This document shows, one piece after another, positions 1 to 12,724 of a stretch of 64,000 nucleotides of DNA. Each line of letters starts with the position of its first letter. Positions within the stretch are counted from its first letter, which is position 1. Below the pieces are notes generated by a model. It saw only the letters and a program-made list of their open reading frames with translations. It made no database searches and was not told the origin of the DNA. Source of the DNA: Colletotrichum lupini (Eukaryota; Ascomycota; Sordariomycetes; Glomerellales; Glomerellaceae); the NCBI RefSeq assembly GCF_023278565.1, contig NC_064672.1, positions 558,001 through 622,000 of the forward strand, given 5' to 3'. The translations under genes and the position numbers were made by a program.

Positions 1-513
1 ATCGCTCAAGTTCCCAAGAATGAACTGGCGACTCATGAGTTGAGCGCCAAAGGGATTACATGATCTTGGTTCATCAACATTGATATTCACCCTTTGGGTG
101 ACTATTTACACAATTACCCAATAATCTCAGTAATGCCGGTTTAGTGGCAATTCAAATGGAGTAGGTAGGCCTAGGTACCTTATCTAGATATGCTAGCAAG
201 ACCAAAGGATCGCGCAGACTTTGACATCACCTCATCGGTGTCTTTTGAGAAAGTGCGAAGATCAAACAATATTCCCCTAACGAAGCCAGGTTCTTGTCTT
301 GGGAATCTGACAATGACGTCCTCATATCTAAGAAGGTTTAACAGTCTGAACGATATCGTGACAGTATGTTCGAAGGTATATGACGATAGCAGTGAAACTA
401 AATAAGTTTTATCTCCTCTGCCTCGTCTTTGAAGAGATCCATAGCCCCCTTATGTGCAAATAAAAGAAAGACTCCAACCCTCACGTACGATCCAGGCTCT
501 TCCGCCGGATGGA
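1..513. other. Left-edge intergenic stretch
   Basis: No supported gene. The short open frames here lack homology cues and overlap one another. A CCTAGGTACC palindrome-like stretch lies at about 170-180. The right part should hold the 3' untranslated region of the HET-domain gene, whose stop codon is at 514-516 on the minus strand. Confidence 0.5.
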
Positions 514-2804
514 TCACAAGGCCATATCGAGTACGCTTTGCGTTGGGTCAGCGCAGTATCGGCACACATCGATGTCCTCATAGCCGTTGGGAAACGACAT
601 GCCGCCAACTTCCGCATCACTCGGCATCCAGTCGTCAAAGTCTTCGTCGTCACAATTCGCCATATACTTCAGGTTTTCCCAGTTCACTGTTGCCGAGCAG
701 CAGCTCGACACCAAAATCAATCGCATACTCTCTGGCGCTGGTGCCATGGTTTCGCTAACGCCCCAGTCAAGCATGCAAGTCCCAATACCGCCTGAAAATA
801 GCCCGTATGATAGACGACGGTCATCATAGGGCGTCGAGACCTGCCTTGTGACGTCCGAAGGAAACGGGCAAATTTTACCCTTTAGTCGAAGGAAGCCTCC
901 AGTCAGAGCCCCAAAGACGTTGCTCCCTTGGAGATCCATGCGGTAGTCTAGCAGCGCAAAGTCGGGCCTGTTATGGCGAGGCATTCTCTTAGAAGAATAT
1001 GAGCGCACCCAATTTCCTTTCACCATCTCATCATCATAAGCTATGCTCATTGATATTTCAACCAAGTCCTCCTGGTAGTCTTCTTGTGAAGCCCAGCTCC
1101 ATGACGGCGTGACGTACGGATGTGTGTGCTGCAAGCTGTGCACAACTAAGGCCAATTCACCGGCTGGTGGTCGTAGCATGTACCAAAGCAGCTGTATATG
1201 TAGATCGTCTTTCCATAAGCCTGCCAGATATGTGTCGCCCGTAAGTGTTGCGAATGCCTTAGCGATACCGGCAAGTCCGGGCAGAATGTCCTCGCGATAT
1301 GTCCAGGCCCTTCTACCGACCTCGTGCACAGACTCCCAGTTGCCGTACACATCGATCTTGATAGTCGCTGAGCGATCCGACTGCTCGGAAGGTTTTCCAA
1401 GAGCTCTCCGAATTGCAACTTGCAGTTGGCCGAAAATCGAATTGGTGTCGATATCTCCGTTTTCAGATGTTACTATGTTTTCGCAGACAAAATGGCTCAT
1501 GTTTGACCCGAAATATATCATGCGAGGTGAAAGCATACTCTCTTGAAAGGTCCAGCCCCTGTTATGCCAAGAAGATCGTGCGAGGTCCCTGTCAAGCGCT
1601 GGTTTGTTTTGTACATCATATTCGTCAGCGTCCGTAGGAGAGCGAATAAGTCTGTAGGTGCCTTTAATATGTTCGTGGCGCGATGATTGAAATTCAACTT
1701 CCAACCCCTGCGGCCTTGGTCCCAGATAGCCCTCGAGACAAGATCGTGAAGAGAGAGGGCAGATGGTCACATAACAAGAATGGTAGATCTGTCCCATCAT
1801 CTGACTCTCTCGGTCCCAGTCTACATTGTCATCTTGAATGACACACAAAGCATCAACCCAGAGGTACGATATACCGAGCGCCCTGCAGGCCTTGATGGTG
1901 TCCCGTACGATAGGACTTAAGGAACTAAGAGGTATCCCTTGTAGATGGGTTAAAATGGTGTCTTTGGTAGTTTTTGTCTGCTTGAGAGCGTCTTCTTTGG
2001 ATCCCCAACAATAGCTCAGTGTCGCATATTGGAGAGCATCAACCACACCAGAGTCGAGCATGTTTTCAACGATGACAAGTCGAGGTGCGTCATCCTCAAT
2101 ATGACCGACATGTATCAGTCTGGTGGGTAAGAATGGCACCTCTGGCTTTCCAAGGTCACAGTGATAGTCGCATTCTTGGAGCTGTGCCTGGAGCCATTCA
2201 ACACTGGCCGGATCCAATGGTCCGGGGGCGGGCTTCGCGTGCACCCTAAGCCATTGGTGCAAATCCTCTTTCACATGCATGTCAGAGTCCAGCAATGGCA
2301 GGAAAGGCGAATGGACTCACTGTCGCTTGACTCAATATCAAAAGTAAGAAACGTAATTCTTTTGGACCCGTCCGGATTATCGGTTGCTGTTCCGACCACA
2401 TAGACCTCGCATGTCCAGAAGGCCAAGCCAGGATCTGTGTCGATGGTCTCATACTTATATCCTTGTCCGCCAAACAGGTATCCTGCAATGATAAAAATGT
2501 CGCCATCGTGGCCCATTTTCTGTCGTATGAGCTCTTCCCGAAGGAAACCACACATACGGCAGCCATCCGCAGCGGTCTTAGCCATCATAGGCAAGTCGGG
2601 TAGTGTGTCATTCCAACAGCGCTCAGAATCCAGTGCAATTATATCGCCGCCCTCTCTAGAATGACGCAGGGTTGGCTCATCTGCCTGATTAGTGCCCCCG
2701 AAAAACTCGTCGGCACTATCGTCGAAGATAATGGCGTCCCAACACTCTTTACAAAAGTCTGCATTCCTCGAGGAATCGCAGTCTTGGGACTCCTCGTGAT
2801 CCAT
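514..2804 (-). CDS. HET-domain (heterokaryon incompatibility) protein
   Basis: Two open frames join across a 53-nt intron at 2320-2268 (donor GTGAGT, branch CTCTGAC, acceptor AAG, phase 1), giving 745 residues from the ATG at 2804. The N-terminal part has paired cysteines (CKEC and CRMC type), common in this family. The HET domain starts near residue 242 with a YCWG motif at about 247-250, followed by LWVDALCVIQ, a DW..E..M..Y segment, RGWTFQE and later PSWSWAS. HET-domain proteins act in fungal non-self recognition and regulated cell death, but most copies have no assigned partner. No ankyrin, WD40 or NACHT partner domain is visible, and no obvious incompatibility partner lies beside it. The family assignment is firm; a role in incompatibility is only inferred. 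Confidence 0.9.
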
Positions 2805-3255
2805 ATCTTGTGCATGAAGTTTTGATAGCGCTGTGATTCAGTTATTGTCGACAGGCTCCAAAAACAAAGACGCTGGTAGAAGACTCCCAAAGAAGAAGTT
2901 GGGGCAATCAGGCTGGGAGGTGGATGCTGATGGAGAGTGTAGCTCGTTGAATGATTTCGGGCGAAGGGGTGGGAGGTGCTTATGTACCTATCCTTGAGAA
3001 GCCCTCGTGGTTCCAATTGCAGGCAGGCTGAGTGGTGATAGGCCGCCTGCTGAATGTATGAAGAAGTACGTACTCGGATGTTACTGCCACATTGTGCAGG
3101 ATGGGTTGGCTGTTCGATAAGCCGTTGAAAAGAGTCAACATAAATTTGGGAGAAATGAGGCAGTAGGCATTCGTGAGAAAAAGACATTACGATTCATCAC
3201 TACGAAAACCCAACCGTCATAATCCATAATTATCGTCAACCCCTATGACCCTTCC
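2805..3255. other. Intergenic: HET promoter and ceramidase 3' end
   Basis: This stretch holds the 5' flank of the HET gene and the 3' flank of the ceramidase gene, both on the minus strand. A 182-codon minus-strand open frame at 2639-3187 crosses into the HET gene's first exon in another frame and shows no protein-like features, so it is not annotated. Confidence 0.5.
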
Positions 3256-5673
3256 CTAAACTAACGTGAAATTTCCACTTGTTCCCTCAAAAGTCGAGAT
3301 ACTTCCAATTAACGGCTTCGAATCACCATAGTACTTGATGCGATACGTCCCCGGCCCAGCCCCATCACTGGTTCCAGTCTCCCAACTAATCACAACCTCG
3401 CTATACCCGAGCAAGAAATTCGTTCTTGTCCAAGTGTACACAAGGAACCAATCCGCGTCGGTCCTGATCTGCACCCATTTTCCGCTCTGTAGCTGCTCGA
3501 CCGCGGCGTACGTGCCCTCGAGCCTAAGGTTATTCCGCGGGTTCGCGGCTTGGAACGTGGCATTGACTACCGCACCGCGAGTATACGACGCCGACGGTTG
3601 TCCGATGGCCTGTCCGAAGGAGCGGCCTGCTGGCGCACCGTCTACGACAACGCCAGTAATAAAGGAGAGGGAGTTGGCTCGGTTGTCTGGAGGCGAGGGA
3701 CCCGCTGCGCGTGTGGACGTGGAAGAGGGGGAGAGGTAGGCGATGTTGGAGACGGTAAGGTTGATGTAGGCTGGAAGAGTATTGGGTCCGAAGAGGGTCG
3801 ACGCACCCTCGTAGCGTTGGATGGCGTACTCTTCGGGGGTCGCGATGTAGTGCTGGAAACTGTCAGTGACTATCAAGAGAAGGAAGCTTGCAAAACTTAC
3901 GGCATAGGTATTGGCGGGACCACCAAGGACAACAAGAGGATCATTAGGAATAATACTCTTCGCAGCCTCCTTGACAGCAGCCTTCCATCTCCGCCCACTC
4001 ATTGTCGTAGCCTCACCGGGAGCAACGACGATGACCAGCTGTCCAACACGAAGCATCTGAATGTCTACAATATTGGGGCTCCAAGCATACGGGGTGCTCA
4101 TCTCACCAACGTCTAGCAACACGGGCTTCGGTTGTTGACACGCAGCCTGCTCAGCGCTGGGTGTTCTGAGAAGACCGGAGACGACTGCCCAGAGAGGGTT
4201 GGCATCGGGGGTGCCAGAGTCGGCCTGGGTGAAGTCGAAGGCGCCGGGGCCGTCCGAAGTTCCCGCAGCGAAGGAGTAGCCGAGCGCAGCAGGGCAGGTT
4301 TGGCCGATGGTGCCGTCTGCGAGGGGAAATTTGAAGTAGGACATGTCTTGGAAGAAGTGGAAGGACTTGACGATGGTGCCAGTGACAGGAGTGGAAGTCG
4401 TAGCAAGAGCATTCTAAAAAGGAGCATTAGCCATGTTGGATCCCGCATCAGGCTGATCACTTACATAGACAGACTTGGCACCGGCGTATTGACGACGTCC
4501 AATCTCGTAGCAGCTCGAGATACCCAGATCCAACTTTTGGAACGCGGGGCCTCTACCATGGCACGACTGGCTCTTGCCGTCGGCACAGGTGCTGTTCTCC
4601 AGACTACACTGCTGGCCGGAACCGTCATCGCAGTAGGCGCCGAGTACATTGGGCGTGGTATCACCCACATTCGCCTGGCTGAAGCCGGCTACGAAGCCTG
4701 GTGCGGCGCTCGCGTCACTCGCGAGGTCCTTCTCGAGAAGATACGCCGCGACACCCTTGTTGTCGCCCGCTACGTGCGTGCTATTCTGCAAGATCGACGT
4801 GCCGTGGGTTGGGTACCAGGTGAGGACGCCCATGTTCTTGCCATCAGAGGCGCGCTGGAAGCGGAGGAGGGTCAGTGTCGTGTCAGTGGTGGCGCTGTAC
4901 TTGACCCTCTCTGCCGCGGGGTTGTTGAGGTAGGCATATAAGCTGCGGTTAATGGCGCCGTCAGTGACTTCGGTGGTTCCGACGTCGAGGTATCCCTAGG
5001 AATGTTAGTCAATTGGCGAGTCTCTCGAAGATGACCAGCGTACCTCTTGTAGAGACTCGTGTGCCCTCTTGATGGAGAGAACTGCACCGTCAACAATAGC
5101 CTGGTAGCTCTGCTTGTCAAAACCTAAGCTAGTGACCTGCGGCAGGAGGTAGTTGAACCAAGCTCCTGGGCCAGCGTGGCTATGAGTACCGGTCACGGCA
5201 ACGTTGTTCTTGTTATACACGGAGTATCCCGAACCAAGAGCTGCAACACCCTCGAGGATGCCCTTGCGAACGGCCGTGTCACCACTCTGAGTATCTAGCA
5301 CAAGATAGACGAAGCGATCGCTCGGCTTGCTCACATCCCCGACAATGAAAGCACGGCTGTAGATCCGCTGTCTCAAGCCGGTTCCAACCTGGCTCAGATC
5401 AGCGTACCCTGCAAAGCCAATCTCGACGACAGGGCCGGTGATGTCAGCCTTGCCAACACCAAGGAGGTACTTGTCGCCCGCCGCGGCACGCGTCTTGGGT
5501 TTGGCATGCCACTCTCCGTCGGCATTGCGTTCAAACTTGAGGGTGGCACCTTGTCGAGTGCCTAGCTGGGAGAGACTGATGGTGACGAGCAGCACGAACG
5601 AAATCAAGGCAAAGACGGCGAAGAACGAGCGTCTGGGCATCTCAAGGCCAGCACGAGAGTGACGAGGCATCAT
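3256..5673 (-). CDS. Neutral/alkaline non-lysosomal ceramidase
   Basis: Four exons (5673-5044, 4995-4465, 4413-3901, 3852-3256), with 48-51 nt introns all in phase 0, give 756 residues, the usual length. The enzyme hydrolyses ceramide to sphingosine and fatty acid. A hydrophobic segment at about residues 17-34 acts as signal peptide or membrane anchor, so the catalytic part should face the secretory lumen or outside. The GVGKADITGP start, the GTHSHAGPG zinc-site region (His164, His166) and the NVGD..PN active-site loop fix the family. At the expected nucleophile the sequence is GDTTPN, with Thr324 where characterised enzymes have Ser. The C-terminal immunoglobulin-like part runs to about residue 756. 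Intron 3 (3900-3853) is 48 nt without an in-frame stop. Start: the ATG at 5673, with a second at 5670. Family call sure; activity unproven because of the Thr. Confidence 0.92.
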
Positions 5674-8211
5674 GGGCAATCAGTCTATGAACTCAAGCTT
5701 CCAAGCTCGAGAACTGCGGGCAAACATGGCGTGTCACCCGCTCTTTTATGGCCTGCCTCGACGAGCTCGTGGCTCATGGACATCGTCTTCCCCTCCATGT
5801 TCTTTGGAGCTCCTGTGAGCTAGCCGAGCTTCTGACTAACAAACAGGACGGGTACCTGGCCATCATAATGCCGGTCCTACGGGAAGGGGAAAGTATGCCG
5901 ATGGTTCGGACGCGATGATTTGCCCGTGTCTCCTGAAGGGCTGCGCAACATTGAATAGCTGGCAGGTGGTATTCCCAACTGAGGAGGCCAGGAGGGGGGG
6001 GCATCGATACTCGATTCTCGATGGAAAATCAGGGCAGAGCAGCGAACTAGAGAGACCAGAGAAGGCAAGAGAAGGCCTGAGGGGCCCGGCGAAGGGAGCG
6101 AGGCACGCGAGGTAGCAAGCGGTCAACTCTCGCGTCTCTGAGAAAAGTGACGAGCCAGTCTGAGAGATGAGCATTCGCCCTTGCCAGATGCAATCTTGCG
6201 TCACATGGCGCCCGGTGATGTCGGTATCTGATTGGATTTGGAGATTGTGGTGTGGTTGCCATCAGGATGCGGGGAGTTGCAATTTGGGGTCAGTTGCTAT
6301 CGCCATTGGGCAGGCCAGTGCTAGCTTTTTGGAGTTCTGGAGGGCGATGACCGCGAGGGAGGGCGTATTCCCCTCGGCAGGGTGGGCTCCGATTTGATGC
6401 TGAGAGGGAGGATGAGAAGCGCGAGCTAGGTTGTCGGGGGTGTTCGCAGATGCTTCGCTCGAACAAGCGCCCAGCTCGTGGCAAACAACAGGACTAAGCA
6501 CCCGCCTCCAAGACATTTCCCCAGCTTTGTTTGGCACTTTTCAGTGCTTTGGGCTTGGTTGATGAATTCAGCCTCAGGGTATGCTGAAATTGGGATGATG
6601 AGGCAGCCTTGATATCGAGAAGAATCAGAAGCGAGGGATGACTTGGCAGTCCAATATTGCTGCAAACCGCGTCATGATATTGTAGATAGACTGATAGACA
6701 TGGGAGTCAGATATCCATTTGCTATGCGTATTCTTCAAGGGACCGATAACAACTCACATGTCGGGCGGCACTCGAGACCCGTTCCAGCAGGCCATTGCTG
6801 TAACCTCCCTCGATAACCTGGCAAAAGGCCCTGTCGCCGTTACCATTCAGGCGATCATGTGCCGGGCGGGACAAGGAAAAGGACGGATGGACGTTGGGTT
6901 TGACGGTTCGGATCCGATAAGTCTAGCGACCGTTGCTGCTAGCAGTCTCTAGTGTGTCTAGTGCAGGTCGAAATGTGTGACTGCCCATCTCCCCTCCCTT
7001 AGACATCCGTCCCTTGTTGAAAGCGTGAGGTGTGTGGTGGGTGCCAAGGTCCATCCTGTGCAGTGTGCAGTGTGTTGTTGTCGTGTTTAACGTGCCGGTA
7101 TCTTTGGCCGGGTTGGGGGGGTCCCGGTCTCATGCACCTTTGAAAGGTGGAGACGTACCTAAAGTACCCACGATCACCTGAAGCCCAGGGCCCTTGCCGT
7201 GTGCCCAAGGGAGCAAAAAGCGGATTCATTCCCTCGACTGCCGCACCGAGAGACGCCGATAAACTTGCAGCACTTCCATGTACTCGGCCTTCCGAATTAC
7301 CTTGCTCCAAGGTGTGCGAATGCAGAGAGAGTACTTACTCCATACTGATTCTCCATCCAATTCGGCCCATCTCATCCCTTACCATATGATGCATCTCTCT
7401 TCGAGTCCTTGCCCTCACCCCAGCGTCTCCTCTTAAACACTGCCCAGTCCCATCCATAGTCTTTCCATATGGTCCTGAAAAACACCATCAACGTCAGTGT
7501 CGTCTTCAAAACACCAGACATCGTATGCTTTCCTTTCAACTTCTCATCAAACCCTCTGGTTATCTCGATGCTCGATGACTTGAGCAGAGCGTAGTAACAA
7601 CACGTCCTATTGAAAGAGGAAAGTCGCCTGTGCCCTCCATGACGGAGTGACATACCCCTCGTTGCAACCCTCACGGAGACAGCTGACTGGAATGGGGCAA
7701 AGCTCCAGGATGTCCTCCATCCCCCCGCTGCAGCTCACCGTCGCCCACGTACAAACTCCAGATAACATATCAGTATTGTATGCAACGAAAAATCGTCGAT
7801 ATTGATTCTACATAATGGCAGGCCCCTTAGCCCGCATATTATAGAGAAAGAGAAAATTTTCCATCGCAACTTTTTGAGCCGACTTGTATATATCCCCAAA
7901 CCACACCGTCCGTCTCCTTGTTCTGTCCCATTCCGTGACAGTCCGCGCGAGAGTTCAATCTCAGTCAGATGCGACGTCCCGTCTCTGCTCATGCAAAATC
8001 CGCTGGTTCCATCCTTTTCCAGCCGTAAGTCTCGTTGCTTCCCTTGCAAAGTAACGCCAGTCCAAGACATACGTCCTCCCCAATAGTGACGCCGAGCCCT
8101 TTGCCCTATCCATAGAAAGTACAACAATATAAAGGAAATAAGATGCATCTACTAAGTATGTAAATAAGGGGAGATACCGCCTCTGAATATACCACAACAC
8201 ATACACCTCCC
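5674..8211. other. 2.5-kb intergenic region, ceramidase upstream
   Basis: No gene can be supported. The overlapping short open frames on both strands have no conserved features. A TATA-like CATAAAAG lies on the minus strand at 5750-5743, about 70-77 bases upstream of the ceramidase ATG, and is a weak promoter candidate. The right part should contain the 3' untranslated region of the SREBP-like gene. Confidence 0.45.
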
Positions 8212-11200
8212 TCAGCACCCATCTTCTTCACACTCGCTCATACTACCGTAGCCCGTGTCGGTCTCCATACCGACAACACTTTTAGTGATGCTGAGGCAGC
8301 GGTCCACCATTTTGTGACGGACGTCCTGCTCGAGACCACACTTTTCGCCAGGAGCGCTGCCGATCCAGATACGGAGACTGCCGGCGACGCGCTCAAGAGA
8401 CGTGCTGAAGTTGTCAGAAGACGACTGTTGTGCGTATAGTTCTTCCATAAGCTTGAAGAGAGCGGTGCATCCAAGGAGAGACATGTTGGCGGTAGCGCTG
8501 GGGCGGGCGATCTTCTCGATAATTCCGAATCCCTTTTGTGATGGGGTGGCGGCCAGCTTGGCACGTTGAAGGTGGGCAATAGCCATAGCACAGTCGAGCG
8601 CCATCTGGACATCGGGCGATTGGGCGGTAGACGAAGAGTCGATGATGGCGGCAATCTTGCTGAGGGACTTTTGTTCGCTGGTCGGCTTGATGTTCTGGAG
8701 CGCGGCGGCAATATTGGCTCCTCGCTTCTCGTCAACAAGCACGGCGCGGGCCACAAGAGCGCGTGCCTGCACACCGGAGCCGATAGGAGATGTCTTGAGG
8801 GCGGTGGTCAAGCAGGTTGACACTACCCTCGGGGCATCACCATCATCCTTGCTTGCCTCGAGACTGGTGATCAAGGCACGCTGAATGGTCTGGCTCGACC
8901 ACCAGGCAGCAACAGCATCCAGTGGGGATCGGACAGCCTGGTCGTCAACAACGGTGTCCATTCCGTCGTTGTGCTCGGTAACTCCCTCGGTAGTCGACAA
9001 GTTCCACGCCAGGTTGTAGGCTCGCTGGACAACGCTGTTGTTGAGCACGTCGTCGCATTCTTGCTCGATGAGGGCAGCCAGGTGCTCGGGGAGATCATCA
9101 TCGACCTGCTCAGAGTTACGGCGCAGCTGCGAAAGAACACGGTTCTGGTTTCTCGCCTCGTTCCAGAGGGAGCGGGCGACCTTCTTGGCAACGATATTGT
9201 GAAGTCCCTTGGCACCAAGATCCCAAAGAAGGACACGGACGTGAAGAGCCTTGAGCATCAGTCGGGAAGGGGTATCGGGAAGAGTGCCTGATGCCAGGAG
9301 GGTAAGGGTTAGTCGGCTCTTGTTGATCTCAACATCGCCTCCTGCAAGCTGGGCATCCAACGCAATTGACCAAGCCTTGACACGGGCAGCCTCCTGCTCT
9401 TCAGTGAGACCGGTGAGCATTTGGTAGCCGTGGACACCGATAGCGTTGCGCATGCTCAACTTCATCGTCTTCATGATTAGAGCGGCAGCTTCGAGGAAGA
9501 AGTTGTGCTGAGGAACCCAGACGGTCTGAATTGCAGTCAACCAAGCTTGGCGACGGACGTGAATTGGGGATGCAACGGAACCAGCGGCCTGAAGCGACTC
9601 CCGAAGACGTTGCGCCTTCTTGGGCTTCCCCTCAGATGGAACGAAGAGCGAGGGCACAAAGACCCACAAGCAAGTGCCAAGGAAAAACAAAAGTTTCAGA
9701 TGCGAGATGATCTGGGCAGGAGAGATGTAGTAGCCGCCAATGTGCATGTGAGAAGTCGATCCGAGATAGCTGAGCAGCTGGATGGGCAGGGCGAAGAGAC
9801 CGCGGCCTTCGGGCGTGTCGTTGCTCTGCTCGTTCTCTCGCACAGCCTCGACAATCATAAGGCCGGCCAGCGAGCCGACCATCAGCTTGCCGAAGTACTG
9901 ACTGCTGTTGCCCCATCGTCCTTGTTGCTGCATCTGTTGCTGCTGCTGCTGTTGCTGGATCTGTTGTTGTCGCATGACGTTGGGGTTTCCGCGGTAGTTT
10001 TGCTGTGGCATGGGGTAAGGTTGGCCGGCCGCCATTTGAGCAGAAATGATACGCTTCATGTCGTCAGGCACAGGAATCATGCCCTGTGCAGACTCGCCAC
10101 GCGGCGTTCCGATAGGGGTGCTCATGTACTGATCCTGGGGGTACTGCATTGGAGTCGGCGGTTGCTGGAGAGGGCTCATGGCACCATTCATCGCGCCAGC
10201 CATGAAAAGCTTCTCAAAGGCGGCGATTCTGTTCTGCATGGCATGGTTTTCGTCGCAGAGACGGTTATTCCTCTTCTCCAAATGGCGAATGTACTCGGTG
10301 GCCTTGCTCAAAACCTGCGATTGTCAGTTACTTGTCTTGTCAGAACGCTTCATCCTGACGACTTACTGTAGCCTTGTTGAGCTTGTGGGCTGGCGTCAAG
10401 CCGTGAAGTTCCTCGCGATCTTCGGTGGTGTCTTCTCCCCTGGCACTCTTGGACATGATCCTCAGACTAGGAACGCTATCTCGAAGCGCGGCAATCTTGT
10501 CGTTGAGATTGGTGCGATACCTCTTCTCAATCATGTTATGGGCCGTCTTCTTGATAGGCTGGCCGTCCTCATCCTCCTCCTCATCGTCGTCGACATCAGC
10601 CGAAGACTTGCGCTTCCTGCTGGCCTTGCTGGAGTCGTGGGCATCGGGAGACGACAGTCCTGCTGCCTTGTGATCGCTGGTGGCGGATCCGGGGCTCGGC
10701 TCGCTCTTGGGAGATTGATACTGCAGATGGGCGGGCATGGCGATATTTCTGAGCTTTTCCTGTTGGGCGGGAGTCAGGGTACTCAGGGTCTCTTGCGGGA
10801 GGGTGTGTGGTTGGCCTCCTCGATGGGATTGCTGGTTGTTGGGGGCGGGAGGGGGAGCGGCATAGAAGCCAGCCTGGGCGAGAGTTGAGTGATCAAGACC
10901 GGAGGTGACGGCGGGAGGGCCGTGTTGATGGTGTTGGTTATTCGGAGAGAAATCCCACGAAGCGGCAGTCTGGAAGAGAGGAGTGGCGCCAGCGGCGGTG
11001 GTGACGGCAGCGATGTTGTAGGTGTCGTACGGGGGTGTGTCTTGAAAGGACCAATTGTTTGCGTCGTAGTAGACCTGATTGTCGTTGGCGATGCTGGATC
11101 CAGTTCGGTCAGATTTGACGTTCTGGCCGTCCGAGTCGTCGAGGAACGACGGGGGCACGCCGAGGTTCGAGTCGTCGAGGCCAAATAAGGCGTTGGGATC

Positions 11201-11212
11201 CTGGTCCGCCAT
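8212..11212 (-). CDS. srbA: SREBP/SrbA-type membrane-bound bHLH transcription factor
   Basis: Two exons (11212-10367 and 10314-8212) joined over a 52-nt phase-0 intron (GTAAGT, CTGAC, CAG) give 982 residues, close to known fungal SrbA proteins. The N-terminus is acidic and Pro/Gln-rich. The bHLH domain begins near residue 221 and carries the SREBP hallmark Tyr (Tyr232 in EKRYR); the intron falls just before helix 2. A leucine-zipper-like helix follows, then a glutamine tract at about 398-413, and two hydrophobic segments at about 422-441 and 487-507. The long C-terminal region matches the fungal SREBP C-terminal domain. In fungi these factors sit in the ER membrane, are released by proteolysis under low oxygen or low sterol, and activate ergosterol synthesis, hypoxia and azole-response genes. 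An acidic run (about 207-216) precedes the basic region. Confidence 0.95.
9916..9963 (-). repeat. CAG/CAA repeat coding the SREBP glutamine tract
   Basis: Imperfect CAG/CAA codons encode a run of Gln interrupted by Ile and Met at about residues 398-413 of the SREBP-like protein, just before the first membrane segment. Such tracts are length-variable between strains. Confidence 0.7.
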
Positions 11213-11956
11213 GTTGCAGAGCGGTCAAAATATGCACTTATGGGCTGATGCTCAATTCATCGAAGTCGGGACGGGCCTGGGATTCTTTGGGTGCGCTCGG
11301 CGCTGGGAATGGGGGCCAGGTCCCGGAATCTAGAGCGGGACTCGATGTGAGTGGCCGGCGAGCAGCGACGGGAGCGGTGGACGAGGCCGCAGGGGCCAGA
11401 GATTGGTCGTGTCTTTTGGGTGAGGGAGTGAGGTATCGGGAATGCGAGAGCAATTGACGGCAATCAGCGGCGTGGTGCTGAGCGGGAAGAATGTCTGGTC
11501 GTACGACTGTCGGCAGAAGGCGATGGACAGATGGGGATGGAGGAGTGGTGTCAGCCGGGAGGCAGAACGGAGAGACCCAGAGGGAAAACAAGCGAGAGGG
11601 TCGAAGTCGTATGACGCTGGTCTGGTTTTGCGGCGCCTTATTTTTCCTCTCACGGATGCGACGCAGCGAATTGACGGGACTTGCTGGGGGTGGGCCACTG
11701 CTCTCAGGGCCAGACTGCAGGTCGAGCGTCGAGGGAGGGACGAGAAAGAGGGGCGGGGATGTCAAGTTGTGTGTGTCGGGGGACTCTGTGGTTGCTTGAT
11801 GTTCCTTTCCGATGCATGCACATTCAACGTGCAGTGCAGAGAGATTATTCTGGAGTCGTACTTTTTCTTGGTCTGTACGGATATCCTGACGAAGAATTCG
11901 AGATGCTCAATTGCGGTTTGGCAGTGCCAGTCAATGGGTGGAGGGCAGGCAATCGG

Positions 11957-11980
11957 GAATCGAAATCGAAATCGAAATCG
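11957..11980. repeat. ATCGAA hexamer microsatellite
   Basis: About four tandem copies of a GAAATC-type hexamer lie roughly 750 bases upstream of the SREBP-like start codon. Confidence 0.8.
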
Positions 11981-12162
11981 GGTGGGAGGGTCGAAGGAGA
12001 GCGAAAGAGGGAAGCAGAGAAGGGGAGAGGGAAGGGAACGGGGGAGCATCGTACGATTATCTAGAAACTACGCCTGATATGAGCCCAGAGACCGCAGGAG
12101 CCCAGACCACCACCCGTCCCTGCCCGTCCTTGCCAATGATCCATCTCGTCAGGTACGTATTC

Positions 12163-12188
12163 GCACCAAGTACTCCGTACCTTGGTGC
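12163..12188. promoter_or_regulatory. Perfect inverted repeat around a GTACTCCGTA motif
   Basis: GCACCAAG (12163-12170) and CTTGGTGC (12181-12188) are exact reverse complements flanking TACTCCGTAC. The site lies about 950 bases upstream of the SREBP-like ATG. It could form a hairpin or serve as a dimer-binding site. Function is unknown. Confidence 0.55.
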
Positions 12189-12703
12189 TTTCCTCAGTTC
12201 CTACAGGCTGCCACCAATCAGCCGTGGATCGTACCTACCCTTAGACTCGACGCAGGAAGGACCAGTCCTAGGCACCTTCTACGACCCGTAGCTCGCCCGC
12301 TGTCCGTACCAACTCCTTCCCACATTTGGTTTGACCACCATCAAATATACCTACGTATGTACTGCCACCGCCGACTCGTCCCTGCTTCGCTGCCCTACAG
12401 ACCCGGGATGCTGCTGCCAACAACTTCCTTCCTGCCAGGTCTGCACCATCTGCTTCATGAGTTGTTAAGGAAAAGTCCTCCCAACTCTCGATACTGACGG
12501 CTGCCGGCAATGATCCCGCCGGCTGGCAATTCGGGGAAGGTCCACTCGCACTTTGACAGCAGGTACGTATCCTCACACCTTGTTTAATATGAGACGATAC
12601 CTTCCTCCCGTCTGTCTGCTCGCCCGCCCACCCTGACTCCCCTTCAGGTACCGACCGACCTTACCTCGGGCATCACTCAATACCTAGGTGCTCATCCAAG
12701 CGT

Positions 12704-12724
12704 GCCAGGCCAGGCCAGGCCAGG
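12704..12724. repeat. CCAGG pentamer repeat
   Basis: About four tandem copies of GCCAG/CCAGG in an intergenic region. Confidence 0.8.

Noticed and set aside
2639..3187. 182-codon minus-strand frame upstream of the HET gene
   Set aside because: It overlaps the HET first exon in another frame and shows no protein features.
4132..4941. 269-codon plus-strand frame antisense to the ceramidase
   Set aside because: Antisense shadow; it crosses well-supported introns of the ceramidase gene.
6590..6600. Minus-strand ATCATCCCAAT resembling a fungal SREBP site, upstream of the ceramidase
   Set aside because: One mismatch to the remembered consensus and about 920 bases from the ATG; matches this good are expected by chance.
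9505..10371. 288-codon plus-strand frame antisense to the SREBP-like gene
   Set aside because: Antisense of a recognised gene and of its CAG tract, which gives the Leu run.
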